Shown: positions 6,032-14,465 of the stretch, in pieces
How positions within the stretch are numbered: the stretch's first letter is position 1
Layout of the letters: every line of letters begins with the position of its first letter
Assembly (NCBI RefSeq): GCF_004138165.1
Contig: NZ_RYFF01000038.1
Span: 1 to 53,285, forward strand
Direction of reading: 5' to 3'
DNA length: 53,285 nucleotides
Source: Candidatus Chloroploca sp. Khr17
GTDB lineage: Bacteria; Chloroflexota; Chloroflexia; Chloroflexales; Chloroflexaceae
Program-made: the position numbers and the translations under genes
The notes under the pieces: generated by a model
What the model was told of the DNA's origin: nothing
What the model saw: only the letters and a program-made list of their open reading frames with translations
Database searches by the model: none

Positions 6032-8764
6032 TCAGGATTCAGAACCGGGCAGCGGAGAATGACTGGCGACCCGCAACCCGTTACTGTTGTAGCGGCTGCC
6101 CGGGAAGTAGAATTCGCGGTACGAAACCCGGACGAACTTTTGTTCGTGGTTCCACGATCCGCCACGTAGTACACGACTCCAGTCAGTTCCCAGATACGCT
6201 GCTTGCCACTCATCCTTCCATTGATAGGGATACCATTTGCCATACTGGGTCGCGCACCATTCCCAGACGTTGCCGACCATGTCCAGCACCCCGTACGGGC
6301 TGGCACCAGTCGGATACTGATCTACCGGGGTTGTCTGGTTGAGCCCGGCCTCCTTGCTGTTGCACCGCCCGCGCTCCCAGGTATTGCCCCAGGGCCAGAT
6401 GCGCCCGTCGGGGCCACGGGCGGCTTTTTCCCATTCAGCCTCGCTCGGCAGGCGAAACTCGTGTCCGGTCTGCGCACTGAGCCAGCGGCAGTAGGCAACT
6501 GCCTCGAACCAGTTTACACCAACAACGGGATGCTGCGCACCGTTCCAGCGTAAGTCGTTCCAATACGCAGGTTGACTAATCTTCTTCTCCGTGCGCCATG
6601 CCCATCCAGCCATCGTCCAGTAGGTTCGATTCGTGTACCCATCACCCTGGACAAAGGGTTGGAACTGAGCATTGGTCACAGGCATTGCGCCAATCCAATA
6701 GTCGGGCAGGGTCAGCGTGTGTTGCGGTTTTTCGTTGTGGAGGGCCATGCTGTCAGCGTCACTGCTGCCCATCAAAAAGGATCCCGCCGGGATGTGGATG
6801 AGTTGCGGCACCCATGCGGGCAACGGCGTCGCCGTCGTTGCTCCCGCATCTAGTGGCGCGACGACCGTTGGCGAAGCTACATCCAGCAATTGCCCAAACA
6901 CTTTGGCCAGCCAGGCGTTCCGTGGTGCCCAGGTCTCGCCCGCTGGTCTGGCGAGGCCGATCAGTTCCAGGCGGGCCATGTCGTCATCGAGGCGGGTAAA
7001 GGGCGGTGGGGCACTCAACGGTCGGTCAACGACGTTTTCCGACTCTCCTGGGAGCGCGGGCGGCCCGCCGGCTTTTGCTCCCGAAGCGGGCGGGCCGCCC
7101 GCGCTCCCGGGCTGTGAAGGATCAGAAGACGCTGTTGCCATGCTCCTGAGCAGGCGGCGGGCTGCGTCTTCCAGTTGATATGCGCGCAGGTCGTCGATAA
7201 TGCGGCCCAGCAGCGGGTCGTCGCGCTCGATTTCGCCAAGCGCGGTTGCCAGCGCGTTCGCCGCCAGGGGCTCGCCGGGCGGCGTTGCCTGCACAACGAG
7301 TTCGGCGATGCGCCGGGTCAGGTAGGGGTGCCCGCCGACGCGGTCGTAGGTCGCATATGCCAGGTCGTCCACGAGCTTTTCCGGCAGCTCCAGACTGCCG
7401 AGATCTTCCCACATCAGAGCGACCGCTTCGCTTTCGCTCAGATCACCCAGGTAGACCTCTTCGCAGATGTTGAATGGCGGCGATGCCTCACTGCGCCCAA
7501 GGTCATACAGCTCGATGCCGCCGCTCACGATCACCTGGAGCTTGGCGAGCACGGGGACTTCGTTCCGCATCGCGAAGATGGAACGCACGGTATGGGCCAG
7601 CTTCTCGCGGGTTGCGACGGGCAACGCGCCCCATTCATCAAGCATCAGCACGAAGCGGTTGATGTCGTCGCGATCGAGCGCTTCGATCAGGAAGCTCAGG
7701 AAGGTCGTGCCCTCCTCAACGCCTGCGGCTTCCACGCCAGCCGGGAGCGACTGACTGATCTGGGTGGCGAGATAGGCAAACACTTGCTCAGCGGTGGCCC
7801 CGTGGATCGCCTGAACATCAAGGCGACACACATCAACTTGGGCAAATTGCTGCAAGGCGGCTTCCAGGTGCCGCAAGAGGCTTGTTTTGCCACTCTGCGG
7901 CGCCCCGTAGAGCACCACGTAGTGGTTGACCGGCTCCAGGCAGAACTGTTGCAGCAGGGCGAGTTCGGTTGCGCGGCCATACAATGGCGGCAACGCCAAC
8001 CCCGGTCTGGTTGGCGTGACGTGGTCATCTGGAGAATCACGCGACTCTGGGGGCAGCAAGACCCCCGGGGCGGGCATCGTTTGCCCCAGGAGCGTGACCG
8101 GCGTCTGAACCTGGCTTGGCTCTTCGGTGAGCGTGCGGGCGGGATCGGCGAGCATGCGCCGGATCAGGTCGGCATAGGTAACAAGTTCGGGATACGCTCC
8201 CATCTGCGGGGCGAGGGTCTGCGCGAGGCGGGTCAGGCGGGTGAGTTCGGCGCGGGTGCCGGTGGCGGTGGGGCTGTCGGCGATGGCCTCCAGGTTCTTT
8301 TGAAGCGCCTCGACCAGGGTATGCACAGCCTCTTCGCGCTGGTCGTCCAGGCAGACCATGGCGGCCAGTTGCTGCGCCTGGAGTTCGGGGTCGCTGAAGA
8401 TGGAGCGTGCACGGCTGAGGTGATGAATATAGCGGATCAGCAGGCGCGCCACGTCTTGCAGGCGACGCTCGCCAACGCGGGCTTGCAGGTCGTTGATCAG
8501 GTACGCCCGTACCGCCGCATCCATCGCGTATTGTTCGTAGCCAACAGGCCGGCACAGCTCCGAGAGCAGCAGATCCACCTCAGCGACCCAGGGCACCTGC
8601 CCGCGCAAGAAGGTATTGCGCAGATTGTGCACCAGTTCGGGCGTCAGGATCAGCGGCAGCGCCGCATGGCAGGCCAGCAGACGGTATGACTCGTCGAAAC
8701 GACGGACAAACCGCTCCACCATCTGCCGCGCATCATCTTCGGTTGGTGCAGTCGCTGTATCCAT
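6032..8764 (-). CDS. VMAP-like protein: helical N-terminus, AAA/STAND-type ATPase, FGE-sulfatase-like domain
   Basis: 910 residues. Residues 1-120 form a helical region of the kind found in partners of vWA-MoxR genes. An ATPase follows with Walker A GAPQSGKT (287-294) and Walker B-like FVLMLDEWG (about 367-375). A low-complexity linker (about 550-600) contains two GGPPA motifs encoded by a palindromic insertion. The C-terminus (about 660-905) is a formylglycine-generating-enzyme-like domain: IPAGSFLMGS, NWFEAVAYCRWLS, RLPSEAEWEKAARG, GNVWEWC, RVLRGGSW. Such domains bind or modify targets in several conflict systems. The gene starts 3 bases after the vWA stop, so it is co-transcribed with vWA and MoxR. 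Likely role is the NTP-dependent sensor/effector core of a vWA-MoxR-VMAP-type system; the naming is by resemblance, not proof. Catalytic FGE activity was not assessed. Confidence 0.82.
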   Translation of the reverse strand: MDTATAPTEDDARQMVERFVRRFDESYRLLACHAALPLILTPELVHNLRNTFLRGQVPWVAEVDLLLSELCRPVGYEQYAMDAAVRAYLINDLQARVGERRLQDVARLLIRYIHHLSRARSIFSDPELQAQQLAAMVCLDDQREEAVHTLVEALQKNLEAIADSPTATGTRAELTRLTRLAQTLAPQMGAYPELVTYADLIRRMLADPARTLTEEPSQVQTPVTLLGQTMPAPGVLLPPESRDSPDDHVTPTRPGLALPPLYGRATELALLQQFCLEPVNHYVVLYGAPQSGKTSLLRHLEAALQQFAQVDVCRLDVQAIHGATAEQVFAYLATQISQSLPAGVEAAGVEEGTTFLSFLIEALDRDDINRFVLMLDEWGALPVATREKLAHTVRSIFAMRNEVPVLAKLQVIVSGGIELYDLGRSEASPPFNICEEVYLGDLSESEAVALMWEDLGSLELPEKLVDDLAYATYDRVGGHPYLTRRIAELVVQATPPGEPLAANALATALGEIERDDPLLGRIIDDLRAYQLEDAARRLLRSMATASSDPSQPGSAGGPPASGAKAGGPPALPGESENVVDRPLSAPPPFTRLDDDMARLELIGLARPAGETWAPRNAWLAKVFGQLLDVASPTVVAPLDAGATTATPLPAWVPQLIHIPAGSFLMGSSDADSMALHNEKPQHTLTLPDYWIGAMPVTNAQFQPFVQGDGYTNRTYWTMAGWAWRTEKKISQPAYWNDLRWNGAQHPVVGVNWFEAVAYCRWLSAQTGHEFRLPSEAEWEKAARGPDGRIWPWGNTWERGRCNSKEAGLNQTTPVDQYPTGASPYGVLDMVGNVWEWCATQYGKWYPYQWKDEWQAAYLGTDWSRVLRGGSWNHEQKFVRVSYREFYFPGSRYNSNGLRVASHSPLPGSES
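7050..7108. repeat. Palindromic repeat inserted in frame in the FGE-protein linker
   Basis: The 20 bases at 7050-7069 (GGGAGCGCGGGC then GGCCCGCC) are the exact reverse complement of 7089-7108, separated by 19 bases. It lies inside the 910-residue gene between its ATPase and FGE domains and encodes the GGPPA-rich linker without breaking the frame. Confidence 0.72.
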
Positions 8765-8767
8765 AGT

Positions 8768-9859
8768 TTAGTGATACCGCAACGGTTGCCCACGAAGAAC
8801 ATCAATCGCGTTGCTCAGACCATCGGCATCCATCTGAAACATGTGGCCGCGCAACAGTCCGGCGATCACCTGGGCCGACGAGTGCGCCCAGCGTTCGTGG
8901 GGCATCGGGTTGAGCCAGGCCAGCAGCAGGGTGTGCTGTTCGACCTGGCGTACAAAGGTGCGCGTCGCCCGAATGCGCTCCGGGTCGCGGTAGCCGCGCG
9001 CCGCCCCGGCGTCGCTCGCAATGAGGATGCTCGTCTCGGGCGTGCAACGCTCCAGGAGGCCTGCCAGTTCGATGGAGGTGGTCAGGTATGGATCGGTTGC
9101 AACGTGTTCGGCGGGAACATTGTGAAAATAGTAGACCTCCACCTGCTCAAGGCTGCTTTCGTCCTGCGCCGTGGTCGCCAGATCGCGGGTAAAGCGGTGA
9201 AAGGGCATCATTGAGCCGTTCTGGTCAATCAGCAGCACCAGATGAGCGTGATTGCGCTCTCGTCGACGATAGACCGGCCCCAGAAAGAGGCCACTGCGCG
9301 TTGTTGCGTCAATCGTTGCCGTGAGATCAAGCACGTCGCACGGCCCATCGGCGAGCGGACGACGCAGGTACCGCCAGGCGTAGGCCATCTGTCGGCGCGA
9401 GATGGGCCAGTAACTGCCCAGTTCCAGATGGTCATCAATCGGGGCCGGGGCAAAGGGCACATAGAAGGGCAGTGGTTCTAACCGTGCGGCGGCACCACCG
9501 GCGGTTGGCGGCAGCGGCTCAGGCGGCAGAGCTTCCGGCCTGGGCTGCTCAGCAAGATCAGCGGGGGCACGATCGTCCGGTGCCGGGGGCGGTTTGTGCT
9601 CATCGACGCGCTGCGGTGCGCCCTGCCTCGTGCGCGCCAGCGTCGCCGCCCATACATCATCGAAGATCTGCTCTTCAGCGGGAGAATGGCACCAGACGAG
9701 CCGGATGTGCAGCCGCGCTTGCTCGTGCGCCTCAGGCTGCCAGGAAACGTCGGTGATGTCAAGCACCGCCAGCAATTCGCCCACCCCCAGTACCAGGCCC
9801 TGCTGCCGCAGCGCCAAGAACAGGGCAATCACAAAATCGGTGGTCTGGAAGGCACTCAT
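8768..9859 (-). CDS. vWA-domain protein of a MoxR-linked conflict system
   Basis: 363 residues. The N-terminal 75 residues are helical, followed by a Pro-rich linker (about 85-125). A von Willebrand A fold starts near residue 205: HLVLLIDQNGSM gives the MIDAS motif in the form D212-x-N214-G-S216, a variant of DxSxS, with a later Asp in LIASDAGAARG. vWA proteins partner with MoxR ATPases, which remodel target complexes. The start codon overlaps the MoxR stop (ATGA), and the FGE/ATPase gene begins 3 bases after its stop. It is an obligate operon member by layout. No membrane segment was seen, so it is likely cytoplasmic. Confidence 0.85.
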   Translation of the reverse strand: MSAFQTTDFVIALFLALRQQGLVLGVGELLAVLDITDVSWQPEAHEQARLHIRLVWCHSPAEEQIFDDVWAATLARTRQGAPQRVDEHKPPPAPDDRAPADLAEQPRPEALPPEPLPPTAGGAAARLEPLPFYVPFAPAPIDDHLELGSYWPISRRQMAYAWRYLRRPLADGPCDVLDLTATIDATTRSGLFLGPVYRRRERNHAHLVLLIDQNGSMMPFHRFTRDLATTAQDESSLEQVEVYYFHNVPAEHVATDPYLTTSIELAGLLERCTPETSILIASDAGAARGYRDPERIRATRTFVRQVEQHTLLLAWLNPMPHERWAHSSAQVIAGLLRGHMFQMDADGLSNAIDVLRGQPLRYH

Positions 9860-10782
9860 CGCTGGTCAACAATCGCATGCCAATCGGCACGCAGCTTCAG
9901 CAACACTTCTGGATACGGCAGCGGCCCGTCCGCCGTGAGTTGGCTCGCCGGCTTGAAGTTCGCCAGCGCCTCGAGCCAATCGAGCAACTCGCTCGTGCCC
10001 GGCTTCTTATGCAACCGCTCGCCATTGCGCAACGCAAGAAAGCGCGAGATCGCCAGATCGGTGGTTGGCGGCACCACCATGCCGCGCCGGGCAAAGTGGG
10101 TCGCAACAATCGTCTTCAACTGCGCTTCCGGGAAGGTAATGAAATGGTAGATGCACCGGCGCAAAAACGGGGCCGGCAAATTGCCCTTCTCCTTGTTACT
10201 GGTGATCACGATGATCGGGCGATACGCAGGAACGGCCTGAATCGGCTGCCCGGTCTCTTGAATCGTAAACGCCCACGGCTCGTCGAGCACCGTGAGCAAG
10301 TCATTGGGGAAATCAATATCGGCTTTGTCAATCTCATCAATCAACACGACTGCGGGGCGATCGCGCAGTTCAAACGCCTTGCCGATGGGCCCCATCCGCA
10401 CATACTGCTGCGGATTGCCCGGATCGCTCTGCCCCGTTTCACGCATCTGCCCCGCCAGAAGATGGTGAACCTGCGCATCATGCAAACGACGGATCGCATC
10501 ATAGGTATAGAGCCCATCCTGGGCCTTGCTGGTCGAACGCACATCCCAGCGATAGAGTGGCAAGCCCAACTCAGCGGCCACCGCGTGCGCCAGGCGCGTT
10601 TTGCCACAGCCGGCTTCACCCTCAAGCAGCAGTGGGCGGCCCAGATGGATCGCCAGATTGACCGCGCGTACCAATTCCGGCGAAGCCAGATACGGCTCTA
10701 GTTGGGTAGGGGCATCGGGATGGCGCTCGGCTGGCTCGTGCGCCATATCACCAGCAAAGACATACGCGGAACGCGGCTTCAT
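9856..10782 (-). CDS. MoxR-family AAA+ ATPase
   Basis: 308 residues from ATG 10782, with AGGAG 6 bases upstream; the codon before it, GTG, is a less likely start. Walker A is GEAGCGKT near residues 55-62. Walker B is VVLIDEIDKAD. Sensor 1 is PIIVITSNKEKG, followed by an LRRC arginine-finger region. MoxR ATPases act as chaperones or remodelling machines with a vWA partner, which is the next gene and overlaps by 4 bases. In conflict systems the pair is thought to keep an effector poised until a trigger arrives (family knowledge). All ATPase motifs look intact. Confidence 0.93.
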   Translation of the reverse strand: MKPRSAYVFAGDMAHEPAERHPDAPTQLEPYLASPELVRAVNLAIHLGRPLLLEGEAGCGKTRLAHAVAAELGLPLYRWDVRSTSKAQDGLYTYDAIRRLHDAQVHHLLAGQMRETGQSDPGNPQQYVRMGPIGKAFELRDRPAVVLIDEIDKADIDFPNDLLTVLDEPWAFTIQETGQPIQAVPAYRPIIVITSNKEKGNLPAPFLRRCIYHFITFPEAQLKTIVATHFARRGMVVPPTTDLAISRFLALRNGERLHKKPGTSELLDWLEALANFKPASQLTADGPLPYPEVLLKLRADWHAIVDQR

Positions 10783-10797
10783 CACCTTCTCCTCTTG

Positions 10798-11886
10798 CTA
10801 TCGGGCATACGTATCACGCAGCAGATCGGCCACCAACCGGGGTGTACCGTTGATGCTGCTAGCATAAATGCGATCGGCCTCTTGATCAATCACCTGTCCG
10901 CTTGATAGGTGCGAAAACGACTCTAACCAGACCCGAATATCATCGACCGACCAGGGTTCAAGCGGCAAGCAGGTGATCTGCTTACTGACAAACCGCCCAG
11001 CGGGACACAGATGCGGCCTCAAGGTCTCAGCCGGGATCTGCGTATTGGTCACAAGCACCGCCAGCACATAGACGCGACGCAAATCGTGTTCGGCAATGAA
11101 CCGTGCGAGTGCATCAACCATCCGCGACCAGAAGTGTTCGACAAACCAGGCTAAGAGCCGTTCCTCGGCACGATGCCATCCTGAAAGTTCAAGCAGGATC
11201 ACTTTTTTACTACGAATTGACAAGCATATGGTCTCAATCAAGCTCGTCATATAGTGATCGTGATCATCACCATGATCATGCACCGCAAACCACTCACCCA
11301 GGCGCTGCAAGAGACCCTGCTCATCATGGCGCATGCCCACTTCAAACCCGATCGACACGGTATGAATGGGATAGATCACCTCTTTTAGCCTGCCATCAAT
11401 GCGCTGCATCAGCCATCGGGATCCCATAGCATAGCTATTTTGCAGCAGAAAGAGCGCGGCGCCACCGGTCGTGCCCATATCTCGCAGCGCCACCTCGAAC
11501 GTCTCGATCGCCTGGGTAAAATCGATCCGACAGAGCGACGCTTCAACCTGGTGCGGCTTCGCCGGCAGATGCTGCCCTGATGCGTTGGGGGCCGCACCTG
11601 CAAGACCGTGCCAGAACGCCTCAAGCGCCAGCAGCGGGGCACTGCCCTCATCAAAACAGCGCACCCCCTCAAGCAACGCATCCAGTGCGCCAGGGTAGTT
11701 GGCGCAGGTACGGGCAATGCTCAGCACATCCGCACGATCCTGATCCCGCCGAGCAATGGCCCCACGCACATTGTCGGGCAGAAAGGCCAGCACATCACCG
11801 CGGATGCCCCGATCTTTGATCGCATCGCACGCAAGCAACAGGTTAGCCAGTTCAATAAACTGTGGATTCGTTAGTTGTATGGTCAT
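10798..11886 (-). CDS. EAD-iSTAND protein
   Basis: 362 residues from ATG 11886; the longer frame to 11901 reads into a relic of another EAD gene, so M6 of that frame is preferred. Residues about 1-90 are an EAD adaptor (LTNPQFIELANLLLACDAI) of the same family as those on the CHAT, caspase and SAVED proteins. The remainder resembles an inactive STAND-type ATPase fold: FEVALRDMGTTGGAALFLLQNS occupies the position where a Walker A would be, but no GxxGxGK is present. A winged-helix-like C-terminus follows (NGTPRLVADLLRDTY). It may act as a scaffold that recruits EAD effectors. It is first in the block iSTAND-MoxR-vWA-VMAP. The iSTAND call is moderate. Confidence 0.7.
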   Translation of the reverse strand: MTIQLTNPQFIELANLLLACDAIKDRGIRGDVLAFLPDNVRGAIARRDQDRADVLSIARTCANYPGALDALLEGVRCFDEGSAPLLALEAFWHGLAGAAPNASGQHLPAKPHQVEASLCRIDFTQAIETFEVALRDMGTTGGAALFLLQNSYAMGSRWLMQRIDGRLKEVIYPIHTVSIGFEVGMRHDEQGLLQRLGEWFAVHDHGDDHDHYMTSLIETICLSIRSKKVILLELSGWHRAEERLLAWFVEHFWSRMVDALARFIAEHDLRRVYVLAVLVTNTQIPAETLRPHLCPAGRFVSKQITCLPLEPWSVDDIRVWLESFSHLSSGQVIDQEADRIYASSINGTPRLVADLLRDTYAR

Positions 11887-11924
11887 TGTTTCTGCTGCCA
11901 AAAATCATCAACCGCCCAAAGAAA

Positions 11925-12030
11925 TTCACGCGAAGGCGCGAAGGCGCGAAGGGTGGGCTCACCTCCGCGAAAACCTTTGCGCCTTTGCGCCTTTGCGTCA
12001 AAACAACCGCCTTCTTTGCCAGGTATTGCC
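11925..12030. repeat. Intergenic GCGAAGG/CCTTTGCG repeat
   Basis: The inverted-type repeat ACGCGAAGGCGCGAAGG ... CCTTTGCGCCTTTGCG is followed by GTCAAAACAACCGCC and AGGTATTG. A second copy with the same tail lies at about 36690-36750, and a shorter one at 5328-5353. It is a dispersed non-coding repeat. Confidence 0.6.
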
Positions 12031-12048
12031 TTTAATCCTGGTATAGTA

Positions 12049-12213
12049 TCACACGGTCAACCACTCAATGCGATCAACCCACTCTTCAGCTTCGCTAGCC
12101 TCCCAGTACAGGGCGAGTTCCTCCACCAATACGCCGATGGGCACGTGCTTTCGCACGATAAAAATCCCCCAATGCAGCCCACCCGCCGCAGCAATGAGAA
12201 AACGCAGTTTCAT
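12049..12213 (-). pseudogene. Internally deleted DUF5615-type PIN-like toxin
   Basis: A 54-residue frame starts MKLRFLIAAAGG, matching the MKLRFLIDAN start of DUF5615 toxins. It then jumps to a C-terminal-type segment GIFIVRKHVPIGVLVEEL ... EEWVDRIEWL. The middle of a normal protein of roughly 110-120 residues, with most acidic catalytic positions, is missing, and the first Asp is changed to Ala. The start overlaps the stop of the DUF433 gene by ATGA, the classic antitoxin-toxin coupling. The antitoxin has therefore outlived its toxin. Family assignment of the ends is by recognition and should be checked by profile search. Confidence 0.62.
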
Positions 12214-12563
12214 GAACTTGCTCGTTCACGCTGAGACTTGATGGCGCGGATGCGTAACGTCGGTGGCGAGGGTGGTTGACTCAGCCAGGCCTGGTACGCC
12301 GTTTCAGTGCGGGCATCGACCCGGGCCATATACGCGTCCACTGTATCCTGATGGTGCAAATAATAGGCAATAATGTTGTAAATAGCCACGAGGTCAACGC
12401 CTGGAAAATCGAGTGCCATCTGTTCTGGGCTAAGCCCAAGGTGATAGCGCTCAATGATATGCTCCAGACCAATGCGATGGCCTTTCACGCGTACAACATC
12501 GGGGGCGATGATTTCGAGATAATCGGTCATTGGGATCGATTCAATCACAAGCGTTGCATCCAT
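12210..12563 (-). CDS. DUF433 antitoxin
   Basis: 117 residues from ATG 12563, preceded by GAGGG about 8 bases upstream; a GTG at 12578 is an alternative. The DUF433 core is clear: RVKGHRIGLEHIIERYHLG, then SPEQMALDFPGVDLVAIYNIIAYYLHH. DUF433 proteins are helix-turn-helix antitoxins of DUF5615 (VapC45-like) toxins. The downstream toxin is gutted, so this one probably serves as an orphan or decoy regulator. The cassette is wedged between two EAD genes of the conflict operon. Confidence 0.85.
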   Translation of the reverse strand: MDATLVIESIPMTDYLEIIAPDVVRVKGHRIGLEHIIERYHLGLSPEQMALDFPGVDLVAIYNIIAYYLHHQDTVDAYMARVDARTETAYQAWLSQPPSPPTLRIRAIKSQRERASS

Positions 12564-12574
12564 AAGGATATCCC

Positions 12575-12631
12575 TCACACACGTATTTTCATCAGCTCAA
12601 TAAACCGCGAATTATTGAGTTTTATCATCAT
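12575..12631 (-). pseudogene. Truncated EAD gene start (18 codons)
   Basis: The ATG at 12631 overlaps the CHAT stop (ATGA) and opens an 18-residue frame reading IKLNNSRFIEL, like the TIQLTNPQFIEL start of EAD-iSTAND. It ends at a TGA just before the DUF433 gene. A matching stretch upstream of the iSTAND gene (about 11868-11925) repeats both this start and the VDDFWQQKQ tail of an EAD. The DUF433 cassette therefore lies between two diverged copies of the same gene junction. Confidence 0.55.
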
Positions 12632-14328
12632 TGTTTCTGCTTCCAAAAATCTTCAACCGCTTGCATCGCCACCGTACCTGCATCAAAAAAGCGCACCCCG
12701 TCAAGCAACGCGTCCAGCGCACCACGGTAGTTGTTGCAGGTGGTGACGATGCTCAAGACATCGGCCCGGCTCTGGGCGTGGCGGGGGATGGCGCTGCGTA
12801 CGTGGGCCTCAAGAAAGTCGAGCGCACTCCCTCGCTGGTGGCTGTCTTGCATTGCAGGGCAGGCCAGCAAAAGCTCAACGAGCTGGCCTCGCTCTTGGAT
12901 CGTCAGTTGACGCATGGCATCTCCTTGTGGAGTGGCCGCGGGTGATGACGCGCCTCCAGCGGGCGCTGCTGGTTGTTCCTCTGGGGTGGCCGCAGGCGAT
13001 GACGCGTCGCCCGTGAGCGCTGCTGGTTGTCCCTCTGGGGTGGCCGCGGGTGATGACGCGCCGCCGTTGGGATGTCCCTGGTGGTCTGGAGGGGTGCGCT
13101 CTGGTTGAAGTGCGCCGCCACGGAGAGGCCGTCGTTCTTCCACGCTTGGTTGCACCAGATAGAGCGGTCGTTGCTCGCGGGTGCGCAGGTAGAGCGCCGG
13201 CACATACCAACTTGCGCCGTCGCTTTCGAGCACATAGAGTGAACGCCGCGCCTCGGCGACGGCGGCCTGAACTGCCTGACCGCGGGCGAGCTCACCATAG
13301 AAGACCTCGCTAAAGCGGGTGGCCGCCGTGACACGCACCGTCAATTGCATCGCGACCACCGCTTCGGCAACGGCACTCAACGCCGGGGCCACGCCCGTAA
13401 AGAGCCCCGTGGACAGGCCGTCGGTGACCATCGCCGATTGACAGGCAAAGAGCATCATGAGCCGCATGCCACCCAGCAGGGCCGCCAAACGACCAGCACT
13501 CACCAGTTCATACCTGCTCCCCCGCGCCTCGCTATCGAAGACCAGGGAGCCCTGACCGTTGTCATAGCTGCCGTGGCCGTAGTAGTGGATGATATCGGGG
13601 GTTGGCCCCCGGCGCATGCGATCATCGAGACTCCGCGCCGTCACGGGCGAGAGTTCGTCCCACGTCAGCAACCCCTGATCCTGCAGGGCCGTCCAGCTCT
13701 GGAGGCGCGCGGCACGTTCGGCATCGCGCACCTCTGGGGGAATGCCGGCGTGCGGCGCAAGCGCCAGGATATGCAGCGTGTGGCCCGCTGGCAATGGTGG
13801 GGAAAGGGCCTCATCCAGATCGAGATAGCGCTCGAGCGCATCAAGCTGACGGCCCCCACGTGACAGCAGCAACGCCTGACGCTGATCCCAGAGCGCCTCC
13901 CACGGCAACGCCGCCAGGTCCACCGCCTCGGGCGGAAAGCGCAGCACATACGTCAGCGATTTCCCCTGGCTCCGCGCCGACTCACGGGCCAGGCGCAGGG
14001 CAAGTTCCCCGTCACGATCCTCAATCAACGCCGCATACAAGCGTTGCCCAACGCGCCGATGCACCTCGGGCACCACTCGGTCGGCCTCCCAAAGCCCAGC
14101 GCGAACCAGGTGCTGCACCTCTTCAGCGCTCACATCCGGCCCCACGCCCGGATAACCGGGGCGTTGCGCGGCATCAAGCGCTTTGAGCACGGTGGGCAAC
14201 ACGTCGCTGGCATACGGCGCAACAAAGCGACTGCGGCGCGTCCCCCCAGCAACGCTCTCCCACCCAATCCGCGCCCCATCCAGCGTTGGCGTAAAGCGCA
14301 GCGTCAGTTGATCGGAAGGCTCAGGCAT
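12628..14328 (-). CDS. CHAT-family protease with C-terminal EAD
   Basis: 566 residues. The CHAT (caspase-HetF-associated with TPR) peptidase spans about 125-385, with the catalytic pair H252 in HYYGHGSYD and C296 in MMLFACQSAM. A linker (about 410-470) is made of near-identical units of the type ASSPAATPEGQPA, encoded by a 54-bp tandem repeat. Residues about 472-566 form an EAD almost identical to that of the SAVED protein. In other systems CHAT proteases are activated by allosteric partners, including SAVED and TPR domains, and cut specific substrates to cause dormancy or death. The EAD may dock it to a sensor. It is first gene of the minus-strand block and divergent from the caspase gene. 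Both catalytic residues are present, so activity is expected. Confidence 0.9.
   Translation of the reverse strand: MPEPSDQLTLRFTPTLDGARIGWESVAGGTRRSRFVAPYASDVLPTVLKALDAAQRPGYPGVGPDVSAEEVQHLVRAGLWEADRVVPEVHRRVGQRLYAALIEDRDGELALRLARESARSQGKSLTYVLRFPPEAVDLAALPWEALWDQRQALLLSRGGRQLDALERYLDLDEALSPPLPAGHTLHILALAPHAGIPPEVRDAERAARLQSWTALQDQGLLTWDELSPVTARSLDDRMRRGPTPDIIHYYGHGSYDNGQGSLVFDSEARGSRYELVSAGRLAALLGGMRLMMLFACQSAMVTDGLSTGLFTGVAPALSAVAEAVVAMQLTVRVTAATRFSEVFYGELARGQAVQAAVAEARRSLYVLESDGASWYVPALYLRTREQRPLYLVQPSVEERRPLRGGALQPERTPPDHQGHPNGGASSPAATPEGQPAALTGDASSPAATPEEQPAAPAGGASSPAATPQGDAMRQLTIQERGQLVELLLACPAMQDSHQRGSALDFLEAHVRSAIPRHAQSRADVLSIVTTCNNYRGALDALLDGVRFFDAGTVAMQAVEDFWKQKQ
12915..12926 (-). 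promoter_or_regulatory. Internal ribosome-binding site and start for a free EAD
   Basis: Within the CHAT gene, AAGGAG (minus strand, 12921-12926) precedes an in-frame ATG (12913-12915) that begins MRQLTIQERG. This is the same first codon and a similar ribosome-binding site as the stand-alone start of the EAD-SAVED gene. Translation here would give a 95-residue free EAD (12628-12915). The site may be a fossil of gene fusion or still used. Confidence 0.45.
12933..13080 (-). repeat. 54-bp tandem repeat encoding the CHAT linker
   Basis: Units start TGGCCGC(G/A)GG at 12933, 12987 and 13041; two are complete and one partial. They encode the Ala/Ser/Pro-rich linker between protease and EAD. Copy number is likely variable between strains. 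Confidence 0.8.
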
Positions 14329-14369
14329 CGTTTGCTTCAGAACTCACCTACGAATGAGGATATGCCGAA

Positions 14370-14379
14370 AGTATAACAT
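14370..14379 (-). promoter_or_regulatory. Extended -10 promoter of the CHAT operon
   Basis: On the minus strand the sequence ATGTTATACT gives an extended -10 (TG-T-TATACT) about 40 bases upstream of the CHAT start. The identical ten bases occur upstream of cas10 at 36005-36014. No good -35 is visible. Confidence 0.5.
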
Positions 14380-14415
14380 ATCAGATCGGTTTGGCCCATG
14401 TATGGGGATCGTCCA

Positions 14416-14424
14416 TGCTATAAT
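14416..14424 (+). promoter_or_regulatory. Extended -10 promoter of the caspase gene
   Basis: TGCTATAAT (14416-14424) is a perfect extended -10, about 42 bases before the caspase ATG at 14466. It is divergent from the CHAT promoter about 40 bases away, so both protease genes share a short control region. Confidence 0.6.
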
Positions 14425-14465
14425 TCTGCTGCTGTTTGCTGTCAATTGAACGAGGAACCTTCGTT

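Noticed and set aside
7175-8689. 504-codon plus-strand frame
   Set aside because: Antisense to the ATPase/FGE gene, whose Walker motifs are on the minus strand.
11925-12030. Short CRISPR-like array
   Set aside because: GCGAAGG/CCTTTGCG units are a dispersed intergenic repeat without spacers.
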